Below, piece by piece: positions 8,717-18,030 of a DNA stretch of 64,000 nucleotides (within the stretch, counting starts at the first letter, position 1; the number at the start of each line of letters is the position of its first letter). Position numbers and translations under genes: made by a program. The stretch spans positions 223,479 to 287,478 of the forward strand of contig JAJZQH010000003.1 of NCBI GenBank assembly GCA_021810905.1. Direction: 5' to 3'. The DNA is from a bacterium. GTDB lineage: Bacteria; UBA10199; 2-02-FULL-44-16; JAAZCA01. The notes beneath the pieces are model-generated. The model did not search any database, was not told where the DNA came from, and saw nothing but the letters and a program-made list of their open reading frames with translations.

Positions 8717-11485
8717 GTGGATATATTGGGAGCGAAAAAAGCTAATTCATGGCGGCGGCGCACGAAGCTGATGCTATGGTCCGTGCTGTGCGTCGCCGTG
8801 CTGGCGGCGCTCGCCGCCGCCTCGCAGGCGTTTTCCGCGGAGATCGCGGCGACAGACCGCGTTGCAGCCGTCAAGATCACAGGGCTCACTACCATCAACG
8901 AACAGGAAGTCCGGGACGTTATAGAAATAGCCCCGGGCGATCCGTTTTCGCTGGAGAGCGTGGACGCAGCAGTCTCCAGACTTCGAAAATGGGGCGTGTT
9001 CGACGCAATAGACGTCTACCCTTCAATGAGTCCCGAGGGCGTGATCATCGACTTCAATCTGGAGGAGGCGACCATTGTCGCTTCCATAGAGCTGAGCGGA
9101 AACTATCCATTCATTGAAACCAAAATCAGAAAGTATTTCACGTTGCACGCGGGGGATATCTACACGCACGACAGCATCGAGGAGCAGATAGACCGAATAA
9201 AAGAATTTTATCTGCGCCAGGGATACGTGGGCACAGACGTATTCGTAGAGGAAGAGCGAAGGCCCGATGACAACCAGGTCTTGCTCACGTTTCACATCCG
9301 CCGCGGCGACCTGCTGAGGTATCGGGAAATACAGGTCGAGGGAAATCACGCGTTTCCGCTGGGGCGATTCGTATCTGTAATAAATACGTGGAAGCCATTC
9401 TCCGAGCAGAGGCTGCGCGCATCCATCCGCGACCTCAAGGACGTGTATCACTCTCACGGATATCCTCGCGCAAAGATATCGATAAAACGCAAACACATTG
9501 ATTTTGACGCGTTGAAAGTGGACCTCACCCTTGAAGTCAACGAAGGTCCGCACGTCGTGGTCGTTTTTCCTGGACACCACCGTACCGGCACCCGTCTTCT
9601 CCGAAAGACGATCACCATATTCAAAGAGGGTTCAATCGATCAGTACGAGATAGAAGCCAGCGAGGATGCGATCAAGGAATTGCTCAAGAATCGCGGCTAC
9701 CCCAATGCGCAGGTGACTTCGGAACAGCATCAAAGGCACGACGGCACGATAGTTATAGCCTTTAACGTTGAGGAAGGTCCGGCAAGTCTGATTCGTAAGC
9801 TTTCGCTTGAAGGAAACCGCGACGTGAGCTCCGGAGAAATTAAGGAGAACATGAGGAATCGCGAGATGTCCATCTCGCGGCAAGGTGCATATCTTCCCGA
9901 GGCCATGCCCCAGGACGACGAACAGATCTACAATGTCCTCAAGCGCAAGGGATTTCTCGACGCCAAGGTCGGAGATTGGGAGGTCAAGCCCTCTGATCAG
10001 GGATTTGCGCTCAACGTAACCGTACCGATCGATGAGGGGCCGCGCACGATGGTCTCTGAAGTGCAATTCGCGGGCGACTCGTCGTTCAGCGACAAAAAAC
10101 TGCTCGACGTGCTGAAAATAAAACCCGGGAAGCCCCTGGATGAACCGGGACTTCCCGACGATCAGGAACGGCTCGCCAGATTCTTTTCCGACAACGGATA
10201 CCCATACGCAACCGTGCAGCAGAGCTGGGAGCGCGACGCGGAGGGCGGAGCCATCATCCGCTACGATATAGAAGAAGGTCCGCTGGTCCGCATAGGACAT
10301 ATCCTCATCGTCGGCGACGTGCTCACCAGCCAGAAGGCCATCAAGCGCGCGATGGACATAGGCGAGGGCGATCCGTTCAGCTACAGGAAGATAGTGGACA
10401 GCCAGCTCAATATCCGCCGGCTGGGCCCGTTCGATCTGGTGAGCATCGAGACGATAGGAATCTCGGAGCGCAAGGATACCGTTCACCTGAAGGTGAAGGT
10501 CGAAGAACAGAAACCTTTTTTAATTGATGTCGGGCTTTCCTATTCGACCCAGGAATCGATAACCGGCACCCTTTCGTTCAGCAACATCAACGCCTTCGGC
10601 TGGGCAAAAACCAATTCACTCAAACTCACGGCAGGCAAAAAGCTCTCGCGCGCGGAGATAGCGTGGCTCGATCCGCGATTCCTGGGCTCCAGCATCGAGA
10701 TGGCCACATCCGGCTGGGTGCAGTACAAACAGCAGCCTGCCTATACATTCATGCAGATTGCCGGCGCGGTCGGTTGGGCAAAGCGTTTTTCCAGACTCGG
10801 ATTTTCAGTGCGGTGGGAGCTGGATCGAAACTATTTCGTCGAGGGCGATTCGACCGCCGCCGATGCTGACAGCCTGCGCGACAGCACGATATCGAATCTG
10901 GCGCTCTTTACGAGCTATGACAGACGCGACAGTTTCTCGGAACCGACCAAGGGTTTTTTCACAGGCGCCGGGGTCAACATCTACGATGAAATAAAGGGCG
11001 CCAATGCGAACTTCGTGAAATTCACCTGGCAGTTCGAGTACGACCAGAAAATCATCAATCCATTAGTGCTGTCCACTGCGCTGCGCTTTAACCGCATTCA
11101 GGACATAGGCAACAACGTGAGCGTGCCGACCAACGAATTGCTCTTCCTGGGCGGCAACGACACGATTCGCGGATTTGACCTGGATTCCCTCGGCCCGGTG
11201 GACGCCAACGGGAAAGCGACAGGCGGCAGGACGCGCTGGATCGTCAACGAGGAGCTGCGGATAGGCCTCTTCAAGCACTTCGGAGCGGTGATCTTCTATG
11301 ATATGGGCTCGCTCACCAACGATTTCTCGGAGATCAACGCGACGACGATCCGCAACTCGATAGGATTTGGCCTACGCTATCTCACGCCGGTCGGACCGAT
11401 ACGCGCTGAATATGGTTTCAAGCTGGACAAGGGAACCAACGAGGGGATAGGAAAATTCCACTTCACGTTTGGATATGTATTCTAA
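8717..11485 (+). CDS. Omp85 family outer-membrane assembly protein (BamA/TamA type) with about seven POTRA domains
   Basis: The protein has 922 residues and a GTG start at 8717 with TAAGGAC upstream. A signal-like hydrophobic segment (about 18-40) precedes seven POTRA-like units, recognisable from their beta-strand and G-N/D signatures at about residues 50, 120, 205, 283, 363, 450 and 530. The barrel begins near 600, contains the loop-6 motif GGNDTIRGF near 811, and ends in the outer-membrane signature FTFGYVF. BamA usually has five POTRA domains and TamA three. The gene context (TamB-like partner immediately upstream) favours a TamA role, while the POTRA number does not decide between TamA and BamA. 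Confidence 0.9.
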   Translation: MDILGAKKANSWRRRTKLMLWSVLCVAVLAALAAASQAFSAEIAATDRVAAVKITGLTTINEQEVRDVIEIAPGDPFSLESVDAAVSRLRKWGVFDAIDVYPSMSPEGVIIDFNLEEATIVASIELSGNYPFIETKIRKYFTLHAGDIYTHDSIEEQIDRIKEFYLRQGYVGTDVFVEEERRPDDNQVLLTFHIRRGDLLRYREIQVEGNHAFPLGRFVSVINTWKPFSEQRLRASIRDLKDVYHSHGYPRAKISIKRKHIDFDALKVDLTLEVNEGPHVVVVFPGHHRTGTRLLRKTITIFKEGSIDQYEIEASEDAIKELLKNRGYPNAQVTSEQHQRHDGTIVIAFNVEEGPASLIRKLSLEGNRDVSSGEIKENMRNREMSISRQGAYLPEAMPQDDEQIYNVLKRKGFLDAKVGDWEVKPSDQGFALNVTVPIDEGPRTMVSEVQFAGDSSFSDKKLLDVLKIKPGKPLDEPGLPDDQERLARFFSDNGYPYATVQQSWERDAEGGAIIRYDIEEGPLVRIGHILIVGDVLTSQKAIKRAMDIGEGDPFSYRKIVDSQLNIRRLGPFDLVSIETIGISERKDTVHLKVKVEEQKPFLIDVGLSYSTQESITGTLSFSNINAFGWAKTNSLKLTAGKKLSRAEIAWLDPRFLGSSIEMATSGWVQYKQQPAYTFMQIAGAVGWAKRFSRLGFSVRWELDRNYFVEGDSTAADADSLRDSTISNLALFTSYDRRDSFSEPTKGFFTGAGVNIYDEIKGANANFVKFTWQFEYDQKIINPLVLSTALRFNRIQDIGNNVSVPTNELLFLGGNDTIRGFDLDSLGPVDANGKATGGRTRWIVNEELRIGLFKHFGAVIFYDMGSLTNDFSEINATTIRNSIGFGLRYLTPVGPIRAEYGFKLDKGTNEGIGKFHFTFGYVF

Positions 11486-11490
11486 AAATC

Positions 11491-11554
11491 CGCCAGCAAC
11501 GCGGACATGGACAGGTTTTAACACGCGTTGTTTGCGAATTCGACGTTGCTGGCG
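11491..11554. repeat. Inverted repeat between convergent genes
   Basis: A 10-bp perfect stem CGCCAGCAAC / GTTGCTGGCG (11491-11500 and 11545-11554) lies between the ends of the Omp85 gene and the GbsR-like gene. The loop of 44 nt and the lack of a T-run make it a poor terminator. Confidence 0.4.
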
Positions 11555-12151
11555 CTAGTCCCTCGTCTGATTCAGATCGTCGGGATTCATGATGACCTGC
11601 CTCAGCAGTTCTACGTTTACCGGTTTGCCTGCGAAGAAATCGTCGAAGAATTTGTTGGCCGCGTAGTAGAAGAGGCCGATGAGATTGACCTGCTGCAGGA
11701 TGAATTCGGCCCGCTTGCGATCCTGCTTGCCCGCCGCCACCTTTGCCTCGGTGACTTTTGCGCGCGTGCGCTCAATAGTCGTTATGGCGTCGGTGAGAGA
11801 GCCGCGGATCTTGTCGAGGAAATCCCTGATCACTTTTTTTGGATATGTGCGCTCGGCCGCGTAGAAGTCTTTGCGCGACCCCTTGACCCAGACTTTTCTA
11901 ACCAGGTTATATTCCTCAAGCATGCGTATGTTGATCGATACGTTGCTTTTGGATACGCCGAGCCTTTCGCCTATGTCGTCCAGCGAGAGAGGTTCGTCCT
12001 CGAGAAAGAGCAGCGCGTAGATCTGGCCGCCAACCTTGTTGATCATTCCGAGCAGGGCGCCCGATACCTTGCCCGCACCCTGGATGAAGAGATCGACCGC
12101 TTCCTCGATCATCTTTTCGCCTTCTTCACGATCTTTCTTTTGCTGCGTCAT
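11555..12151 (-). CDS. GbsR/MarR-type winged-helix regulator
   Basis: The start is set at the ATG at 12151 (MTQQKKDREEGEKMIEEAVD), preceded by GAGGGCG; a longer reading frame upstream is only the shadow of the neighbouring gene. The 198 residues contain a winged helix-turn-helix at about 50-90 (LSLDDIGERLGVSKSNVSIN) followed by a helical C-terminal domain, the layout of the GbsR branch of MarR regulators. Its ATG overlaps the TGA of the upstream phosphatidyltransferase fusion gene (ATGA), so the two are translationally coupled and probably act together. The ligand is unknown. Confidence 0.85.
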   Translation of the reverse strand: MTQQKKDREEGEKMIEEAVDLFIQGAGKVSGALLGMINKVGGQIYALLFLEDEPLSLDDIGERLGVSKSNVSINIRMLEEYNLVRKVWVKGSRKDFYAAERTYPKKVIRDFLDKIRGSLTDAITTIERTRAKVTEAKVAAGKQDRKRAEFILQQVNLIGLFYYAANKFFDDFFAGKPVNVELLRQVIMNPDDLNQTRD

Positions 12152-14466
12152 AGGGTCGCCCTCGCTTGCCTGCCGGCCGCTTCGCAGCGCTCGGGAACTA
12201 CTCCGTCGAGAGAATGCTCGGCGTCGATGCCCATGAGCGAAAGCGTCAGCGCGAATGCATCGGCGGTGCGGATCTCGCGCGCCGATATCGGCACGCTGCT
12301 CAGGAATGGAACGACGCAATGTCTGCGGCTGAGAGAGCCGTGAGTCGAACCGCCCGCCTGCGCGCCCAAGGCCACGTCCGAAGCTGCGCTTATGACGAGA
12401 TCGCCGGTCCTGCGCGAGCGGAATATCTGCAGCACCTGCATGATCCCATCCGGATAGTCGGAGTGAATCGTGGCATCAAGCGCATCCGAAGATGAGAGCA
12501 CCTGCCGCACGCCCGAGAGTCCGAACGGGTCGCCGCTCCGCGCAAGGTAGGTGATGCGGCCGTCCGCGTCTTCAAGTATGTGCGCGCGGCCCCTGCGGCT
12601 CTGCACGACTATTCCGCCTTCACTGCTGCGGCCCGCGATGATATCCACGCCATCCTGTTCGAGAAGAGATCCCACGAGCCCCTTGCGCTCCACGTCCTCG
12701 AAGAAGCACCGCTCTTCCCAGCCGCGACCGAGCTTAAGATACAGATGAGCCATCGAAGTGCCGGAAGTGAGAGCTATCGCGTCCGAGTCGATCCATTCGC
12801 GCAGCCTGCGATCCGCGTTGCACAGCTTGAATCTCTTGCCTACGAAAGCATCGAGGTCGAACGCGCGCGCAGCCGTTCCCGTGGCGTGATCCGAAGCGAA
12901 TATCAGGGCCGTCTGTTCGTACATACCGTTGTTCTTAATGACCTGGGCGGCCCTGCCTACGTACGAATCGATGCGGCGCAGCGACTCCTCGGCTGATATC
13001 GAATCCACTACGCCTCCGCCTGGCGCAAGCATCGGAGGAAACCGATAGAGCACGAAGTCGGTCTCGCGCCGGATGGCGGATGAAAACCAGTAGAACGCGG
13101 CCTCATCGGCCCTTTCGAGGTCCTCGGGACGGCGCGCCTGATTGTAACGGCGATGCATCCTGAAAAACGCAGGATCGCGCACGAGTCCGCAGCCGCGATT
13201 GAGCATGCCGAAGATGTTGACCGCCTGGCGCGAGTATTCGAAAACGGTGCGCACGGAGTTGCTGAGGTCGTAATCCATGGCATAGGCGCCCCAGCCGAGA
13301 TAATCCCTGAACCTGTTCATGGCGAGAACGCGGCCTGCCTGCACCGTGCGGTCGAACCATCGCGCGCCCGGTATGTCGCAGGTGCCTGGAAATGAACCGG
13401 TGACAAAAGGCGTGGATGCCGGACCAACCGTCGATGGGAACGCGCCGATCGCCTCAATAAAACTCCCCCTCTCCGCGACGTGCAGCGCGATGTTAGGCAG
13501 ATCGCCCCTGCGCATCATCGCGGAGAGAACTTCCGGCGATATGCCGCTCGCGGCAAAGAGGACAACGTGCGAATACGACGCCCTGCTGCGATCGTAGCCG
13601 TAGCGCGCGCGATCCCAGAGCATCTCGCGGCCCGCCTGCGTTCCGAGTTTTGTGATGATCTGAGGTATGGAATCGTTGCCGCGACGATCCGCCGTATCCA
13701 GGGCGTTCATGACGTGGATCATCCTGTAGATTGCGGTGAAGTTTGTGAGCACCGCTATCAGCCCCAGCGAAATCATGACGAGCAACGGAGTGGGTGAGGG
13801 CATCCAGCGCGTGAGAGCAATACCCACCATAGGGCTGAACACTGACGCTACACCCAGCGCAACTATCCGCTCCGGCCTCTGCATGGTGCCTACGTTGCAT
13901 TCGACACCCACTGCCTCGGCTCGCGCTTTCGTGTAGCTCACGAGCAGAGAGCCCACCAGCGCCGCGAAGATTATCGGAAGCATGAAGCTCGCGCGGAAGT
14001 ACCAGCCGAGGCCGAGCATGCAGGCGCCCTCTCCGAAGCGATCCATCACGGCGTCGAAGAACGCGCCGGAGCGAGTGGTCTTTCCGGTGATGCGCGCCAC
14101 GCGGCCGTCGAATATGTCGAATGACGCGCTGAGTATCATCATCCAGCCTGCATAGCCGAACGATCCGCGCGCAAAGAGGTAAGCGGCGACGCACGCGGTG
14201 ACAAAACCTATCATAGTTATCGTGTTGGGCCCGATGCGGAGTTTGACGAAGAGCCTAACGACTGGATCAGTAGTCCAGAACCACCATTCGCGCGTGCCGC
14301 TGGAGAGAAAGTTCGACTCGCCCTTCTTCGCCCCGGCGAATTCGCGCTTGATGCGCTTGCGCCCCCAAATCTGATAGAGAACATAAGATGTGAAAAGGAT
14401 CGCGTTTATGACGACAATCGGCCCCAACGTGATCCAGACAGGGCTAATGTTTGTTAGAAGATTCAT
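12148..14466 (-). CDS. Fusion of CDP-alcohol phosphatidyltransferase and alkaline-phosphatase-superfamily-like domain
   Basis: The N-terminal 255 residues are a membrane CDP-alcohol phosphatidyltransferase: the catalytic signature D117xxDG..AR...G134...D138...D142 is complete (DIFDGRVARI, GAFFDAVMD) and YTKARAEAVGVEC follows. Such enzymes attach an alcohol head group to CDP-diacylglycerol. Residues about 295-772 resemble the type I phosphodiesterase/nucleotide pyrophosphatase fold: FPSTVGPASTPFVTG (343-357) matches the nucleophile region, SDH (525-527) and a late THGSLSRRHCVVPFL match metal-binding motifs. The first metal Asp is missing (VVLFAASGIS, Ser307 where DG is expected), and the usual DxxGH motif is not found near 480, so this half may be inactive or altered. 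It is coupled to the GbsR-like gene downstream. Confidence 0.8.
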   Translation of the reverse strand: MNLLTNISPVWITLGPIVVINAILFTSYVLYQIWGRKRIKREFAGAKKGESNFLSSGTREWWFWTTDPVVRLFVKLRIGPNTITMIGFVTACVAAYLFARGSFGYAGWMMILSASFDIFDGRVARITGKTTRSGAFFDAVMDRFGEGACMLGLGWYFRASFMLPIIFAALVGSLLVSYTKARAEAVGVECNVGTMQRPERIVALGVASVFSPMVGIALTRWMPSPTPLLVMISLGLIAVLTNFTAIYRMIHVMNALDTADRRGNDSIPQIITKLGTQAGREMLWDRARYGYDRSRASYSHVVLFAASGISPEVLSAMMRRGDLPNIALHVAERGSFIEAIGAFPSTVGPASTPFVTGSFPGTCDIPGARWFDRTVQAGRVLAMNRFRDYLGWGAYAMDYDLSNSVRTVFEYSRQAVNIFGMLNRGCGLVRDPAFFRMHRRYNQARRPEDLERADEAAFYWFSSAIRRETDFVLYRFPPMLAPGGGVVDSISAEESLRRIDSYVGRAAQVIKNNGMYEQTALIFASDHATGTAARAFDLDAFVGKRFKLCNADRRLREWIDSDAIALTSGTSMAHLYLKLGRGWEERCFFEDVERKGLVGSLLEQDGVDIIAGRSSEGGIVVQSRRGRAHILEDADGRITYLARSGDPFGLSGVRQVLSSSDALDATIHSDYPDGIMQVLQIFRSRRTGDLVISAASDVALGAQAGGSTHGSLSRRHCVVPFLSSVPISAREIRTADAFALTLSLMGIDAEHSLDGVVPERCEAAGRQARATL

Positions 14467-14551
14467 AGTGTCCTGAACGTTCTAATACGTTGAATTATTA
14501 AGGGTTTAACCGTGTATGGGTGCACTATTTAGGCGGCGATGTCAAGCTAGT

Positions 14552-14709
14552 GAGCACTCGTTTCAAACCCCTGCTGCGAGGTCCGGATGGACCTTCCGGA
14601 CGCAACTTCGGAGGGGGAAACCCCCTCCCCGTGGCCTTTGGCCACGGTTCCCCTCCCCAGCGTCCTGAAGGGCCATCCTCCCCTCGCCGGGTTTTGAAAC
14701 GAGTGCTCG
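14552..14709. repeat. MITE-like element with 19-20 bp terminal inverted repeats
   Basis: The arms GAGCACTCGTTTCAAACCC (14552-14570) and GGGTTTTGAAACGAGTGCTC (14690-14709) differ only by one extra T in the second arm. The interior has GC-rich palindromes, including GTGGCCTTTGGCCAC. It accounts for most of the gap between the fusion gene and the radical SAM gene and produces an artificial N-terminal extension of the latter. Confidence 0.7.
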
Positions 14710-14762
14710 ATAGATTTCCGCTTGCCAATCAGCGGTCCGTCAAGCTACAGACTGAAGCCATT

Positions 14763-15701
14763 ATGTCCTCGCATTCAGCAAAGCCCAAACATCGATTCTG
14801 GCGCGGTAAAGTGCTGCCTAAACTCGCGCTCACGGTCGTTCCGCTCCCGCGCAACACGTTCTGTTCCATCGACGTGACCAACAAGTGTAACCTTCGCTGC
14901 AAGCACTGCTACTATTTCTCGTATGACCAGGAGCGGGGCCCCGAGCTCTCCATAGATGAATGGCTTTGCCGCATAGAAAAGATGCAGAGCGGCAGTGGCG
15001 CATTCTTCAGCTGCACGTGGGTGGGCGGAGAACCGCTGTTGCGCCGCGAGCTGATCGAACGCGGAAAGCGCTTCTTCCGTGCAAACCGCGTGGTGACCAA
15101 CGGCGTGCTGCCGCTTCCGCAGTGGACCGACGTTGAGTTCCACATCTCTATCGACGGCACTGAGAAACTACATGACGAGATAAGGGGCAGCGGCTGCTAT
15201 GAGAAGATCAAGCGCAACCTCGGTGCAATCAATGACGAGATGAACGTCGCAATCGCATGCTGCCTCAATCGCGCAAATATCGACTGTCTCGAAGATATTG
15301 CCGCCGAATGGCGCGAAGTCCTGCATATCCGCCACGCACTCTTCGATTTTTTTACGCCCATCAAGGGCGTGAAGGAAGATCTGTGGCTCGATTTTTCAGA
15401 GCGCGACCGCGCCATCGAGCGCATCAACGCTCTGCGCGAAAAATTCGGAAGTTTCATCGGAGGTCCCCCTGCCACGCACGACTTCATGCTTGAAAAAAAT
15501 TGTCATTCCAGCGTGGGTGCGAATTGCGTGTTCGTGAAACACGGCACCGCGTTCGATGCCTGGGGAAACATCAAAAAACCCTGCGTCATAGGCCCCAAGG
15601 CCGACTGCTCTCGCTGCGGCTGCATCGTTCCGTTCTCCCTGCACGCCTGGAAGCGCCCCTCCAATCTTCTGCGCGAAGTGTGGAAAGACTTGAAGGGATA
15701 A
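14763..15701 (+). CDS. Radical SAM protein
   Basis: The start is placed at ATG 14763 (MSSHSAKPKHRFW) because the upstream in-frame sequence is the inverted-repeat element. The 312 residues contain the [4Fe-4S] motif CNLRCKHC (CxxxCxxC), a GGEPL SAM-binding motif, and a C-terminal set of cysteines (CHSS, NCVF, KPCVIG, CSRCGC) that could bind an auxiliary cluster as in SPASM/twitch proteins. The substrate is unknown. The ribosome binding site is weak. A palindromic repeat follows the stop. Confidence 0.85.
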   Translation: MSSHSAKPKHRFWRGKVLPKLALTVVPLPRNTFCSIDVTNKCNLRCKHCYYFSYDQERGPELSIDEWLCRIEKMQSGSGAFFSCTWVGGEPLLRRELIERGKRFFRANRVVTNGVLPLPQWTDVEFHISIDGTEKLHDEIRGSGCYEKIKRNLGAINDEMNVAIACCLNRANIDCLEDIAAEWREVLHIRHALFDFFTPIKGVKEDLWLDFSERDRAIERINALREKFGSFIGGPPATHDFMLEKNCHSSVGANCVFVKHGTAFDAWGNIKKPCVIGPKADCSRCGCIVPFSLHAWKRPSNLLREVWKDLKG

Positions 15702-15717
15702 TCGGAAAATAAAGATA

Positions 15718-15795
15718 CCTCCCCTTTGTAAGGGGAGGTTAGGAGGGGTAGATCTTGCTCTACCTCCCCTAGCCCCTCCTTACAAAGGAGGGGAA
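15718..15795. repeat. CCCCTCCTTTGTAAGGAGGGG-type palindromic repeat, copy 1
   Basis: ACCTCCCCTTTGTAAGGGG starts the left arm and CTCCTTACAAAGGAGGGG ends the right arm, joined by a centre containing GGTAGATC/CTACC. Related copies lie at 21102-21190, 23584-23624 and 43173-43256, always between genes. Confidence 0.75.
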
Positions 15796-15800
15796 TACCA

Positions 15801-15829
15801 AAAAAAAGGCCCCGGATTTCTCCGGGGCC
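15801..15829 (-). terminator. Rho-independent terminator of the porin gene
   Basis: On the minus strand GGCCCCGGA pairs with TCCGGGGCC (15821-15829 with 15808-15816) around a 4-nt loop and is followed by seven T. It lies 33 nt after the porin stop and can also terminate the converging radical SAM gene. Confidence 0.85.
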
Positions 15830-15862
15830 TCTCTTTTGCTTCGAGACTCGCTATGGCTTCAA

Positions 15863-17062
15863 TTAGAAGTCATACGCGAACGCCAGCGCTCCACCGTAGT
15901 TGTACTCGGTGTTGTTGGCGATGATTGAAGTCGACGGCTTTACGATATCAAAGCGGCCTTCGAGCTTCAGCTTTGCACCATCAGCAATCGCGTAGCCACC
16001 GGCCAGCGAAATCTGATGGATCTGCTGCTGCGTGCCGGTGAGGTTCCACTGCGTGAGCGGTGCTGCCGCAGCGACCGTACCCGGTTTGTTCTGCCAACCG
16101 AATGCATACTTCAGGGTTCCATCCCACACGTCGCTGAACGCGTAGTGCAGGTTGAGCAGACCGCCGAAGTACCTGGTGTTGACGCCGGCCACTACGCCGG
16201 TGGTGTTCGTCACAGCGTTGTCCTGACGGAAGAGAGCTTCCATTCCGAGTGCGAAGGCTTCCGTGATCCACCAGTTCAGATCGAGGTCAGCGCCGTACGT
16301 GAAGTGCTTGTTCGACAGACGCGATTCCGGACCGAAGAAACCGGAGAGGCCGAACGTGCTCTCGCTGCCTTCCTCACCCCAGTTGAAACCGAGGCGGAAG
16401 CCGAGCGACGGAACGTCGTTGATCTTCGCGTTGCTGTCCTGCGTGAGCGAGTTCACGACATAGAAATGGAAGTCCACCAGATCGCTGAACGCGTAGTAGA
16501 TCTTCATACCTGTCGTGTTGGCCGGACGCAGACCGGTTACGAGGACTGACTTGGAAATCGTGTCGTTCTCGTTCACATCGACCGACTCGAAGCCGATCGG
16601 GGTGTTGAAGCGGCCGAGCAGGAACTCGATGCCGTTGCCGACCGGGATGTTCGCCGTGGCATAGGCCTGTTCAAGCACGAACGGAACCATGCCGGCTCCA
16701 CCCGAATTCACGCGGGCGAAGTCGAGGTCTGCACGCAGCCTGACGTTCTCGCCGAAAGATTTCATGAGATCCAACTCGACCTCATCGACGAAGAACGTGA
16801 AGTTGTCCTGCCTGTTTACTGCCGGGACCGCACCAGCCGGGTTGTTGATGTACTTACCGATCACACCAGCGTAGTACAGCGTATCGCCATCATTGGTGTA
16901 GTAGGTCGGTATCTTGTTGTTGAAGTGCTCGTAACCACCGCCGGCGATCACGTGACCGGCCGCTTCAAAGCCGCCGGCTACGTACTTCTCTTCGGCCTGT
17001 GCGCCCGTCGCGATAAACGCGAACAGAGCGATGGCCAGAACTGCCATAGTAAATTTCTTCAT
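15863..17062 (-). CDS. Outer-membrane beta-barrel porin (OmpL-like)
   Basis: The start at 17062 gives a canonical Sec signal, MKKFTMAVLAIALFAFIATGAQA, preceded by AAGGAGAG. The mature part of about 375 residues is rich in alternating aromatic/polar strands, as in the OmpL-like porin group, and ends in YDF, an outer-membrane targeting terminus. No substrate can be named. It has a long leader (about 450 nt to the next gene) and its own terminator, so it is probably a strongly expressed single gene. Confidence 0.85.
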   Translation of the reverse strand: MKKFTMAVLAIALFAFIATGAQAEEKYVAGGFEAAGHVIAGGGYEHFNNKIPTYYTNDGDTLYYAGVIGKYINNPAGAVPAVNRQDNFTFFVDEVELDLMKSFGENVRLRADLDFARVNSGGAGMVPFVLEQAYATANIPVGNGIEFLLGRFNTPIGFESVDVNENDTISKSVLVTGLRPANTTGMKIYYAFSDLVDFHFYVVNSLTQDSNAKINDVPSLGFRLGFNWGEEGSESTFGLSGFFGPESRLSNKHFTYGADLDLNWWITEAFALGMEALFRQDNAVTNTTGVVAGVNTRYFGGLLNLHYAFSDVWDGTLKYAFGWQNKPGTVAAAAPLTQWNLTGTQQQIHQISLAGGYAIADGAKLKLEGRFDIVKPSTSIIANNTEYNYGGALAFAYDF

Positions 17063-17526
17063 GTTGATTACTCTCCTTTTCCTTGTTTGCCTCCGGACCT
17101 GCGGGCTCATTCCCGCCGAACCGGAAAACTGCCGAGCAAGGATGCCGTACGAAGTGAAACGTCTTCCCGCGGATTGGCCATTCGGAGAGTGCACCCCCTT
17201 TCCCGGCCTGATTTCCGCTTGGGTTCAATGGAATCCAAAGAACTCTGCGCATCTGAATTGCGGCCTTCCCCTCACCGCTGCGCAGAAAAAAAAGTTACAA
17301 CCCTCTACCGATTCGATTTCCCCCTGTCAAGGCGTCGTGCCCTTTGCGGGCGAGGCCTTGTGAAGATTACGGGTCGAATAGTAAAGAAACTTTTTAAGAG
17401 CTGCAAGCGAAATTGCCGAACCTAAAGAGAGTTTAGTGATATAAGCGGTTTACTTGCGAAAATAATGCCCCAAAATTCCTTTTTTGCTTGACGGACAATA
17501 ACTATGTCTATTAATTGAATAATATC
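17063..17526. other. Long divergent intergenic region
   Basis: About 460 nt separate the porin gene from the response regulator gene. The part near 17360-17520 is AT-rich and probably holds both promoters; the part near 17100-17350 is GC-rich with short ORFs lacking any family resemblance. I see no RNA gene or clear operator. Confidence 0.4.
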
Positions 17527-17943
17527 ATGGACATAAAGCAAGCTCGCACACATATTCTTGTAGTCGACGATGAGCCGGAGATCCATACAGTCCTTGGAAA
17601 GCTGCTCACAAAAGAGGGATACGAGGTCGAAAGCGCTTATTCTGCCGATGAGGCCTTCCAGTCAGTCACTCACAACAAACCAGACCTGATCATCCTGGAT
17701 ATAATGATGCCCAAGGTATCGGGCATTGAGGTTTGTAACCGCTTGAAATCAGACCCTTCTACAAAAGATATCCTCATACTCATAGTATCCGCGCGCGATG
17801 CGCAGGCTGATAGAATAGAAGGTCTCAAGCACGGCGCGGACGACTACGTCTCAAAGCCGTTCCACCTGCGCTCGCTCGTCCGCAAGATCGAGCACATGTT
17901 GTCGAAAAAGAAAGTCTCTGATTTTGAAAAGGAAATAACGTAA
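17527..17943 (+). CDS. Stand-alone response regulator receiver (CheY-like)
   Basis: The protein is a single receiver domain of 138 residues. Visible are the acidic pair in VVDDEPEI, the phospho-acceptor Asp in LIILDIMMPKVSG, the conserved Ser in IVSARD and Lys in VSKPF. There is no output domain, so it acts through partner binding. The start is ATG 17527; a TTG four codons upstream is possible and neither has a clear ribosome binding site. No kinase gene is adjacent. Confidence 0.9.
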   Translation: MDIKQARTHILVVDDEPEIHTVLGKLLTKEGYEVESAYSADEAFQSVTHNKPDLIILDIMMPKVSGIEVCNRLKSDPSTKDILILIVSARDAQADRIEGLKHGADDYVSKPFHLRSLVRKIEHMLSKKKVSDFEKEIT

Positions 17944-17951
17944 CCCCAAGA

Positions 17952-18016
17952 AGCCAGAAGTAAGAATGCTATTGAGGGGGCTATTCACACGCCATTCTGA
18001 ATTCTGTATTCTGGCT
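17952..18016. repeat. AGCCAGAA/TTCTGGCT inverted repeat
   Basis: AGCCAGAA (17952-17959) and TTCTGGCT (18009-18016), with AAGAATG/CATTCTG inside, form a long hairpin between the converging response regulator and FecR-like genes. It has a TTCTG repeat unit and may double as a bidirectional transcription stop, although no T-run is present. Confidence 0.5.
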
Positions 18017-18030
18017 ACCTGGATTGTTAT

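Noticed and set aside
14520..14762. An N-terminal extension of the radical SAM protein
   Set aside because: The extension is encoded by a MITE-like element and has the composition of its palindromes; ATG 14763 is a better start.
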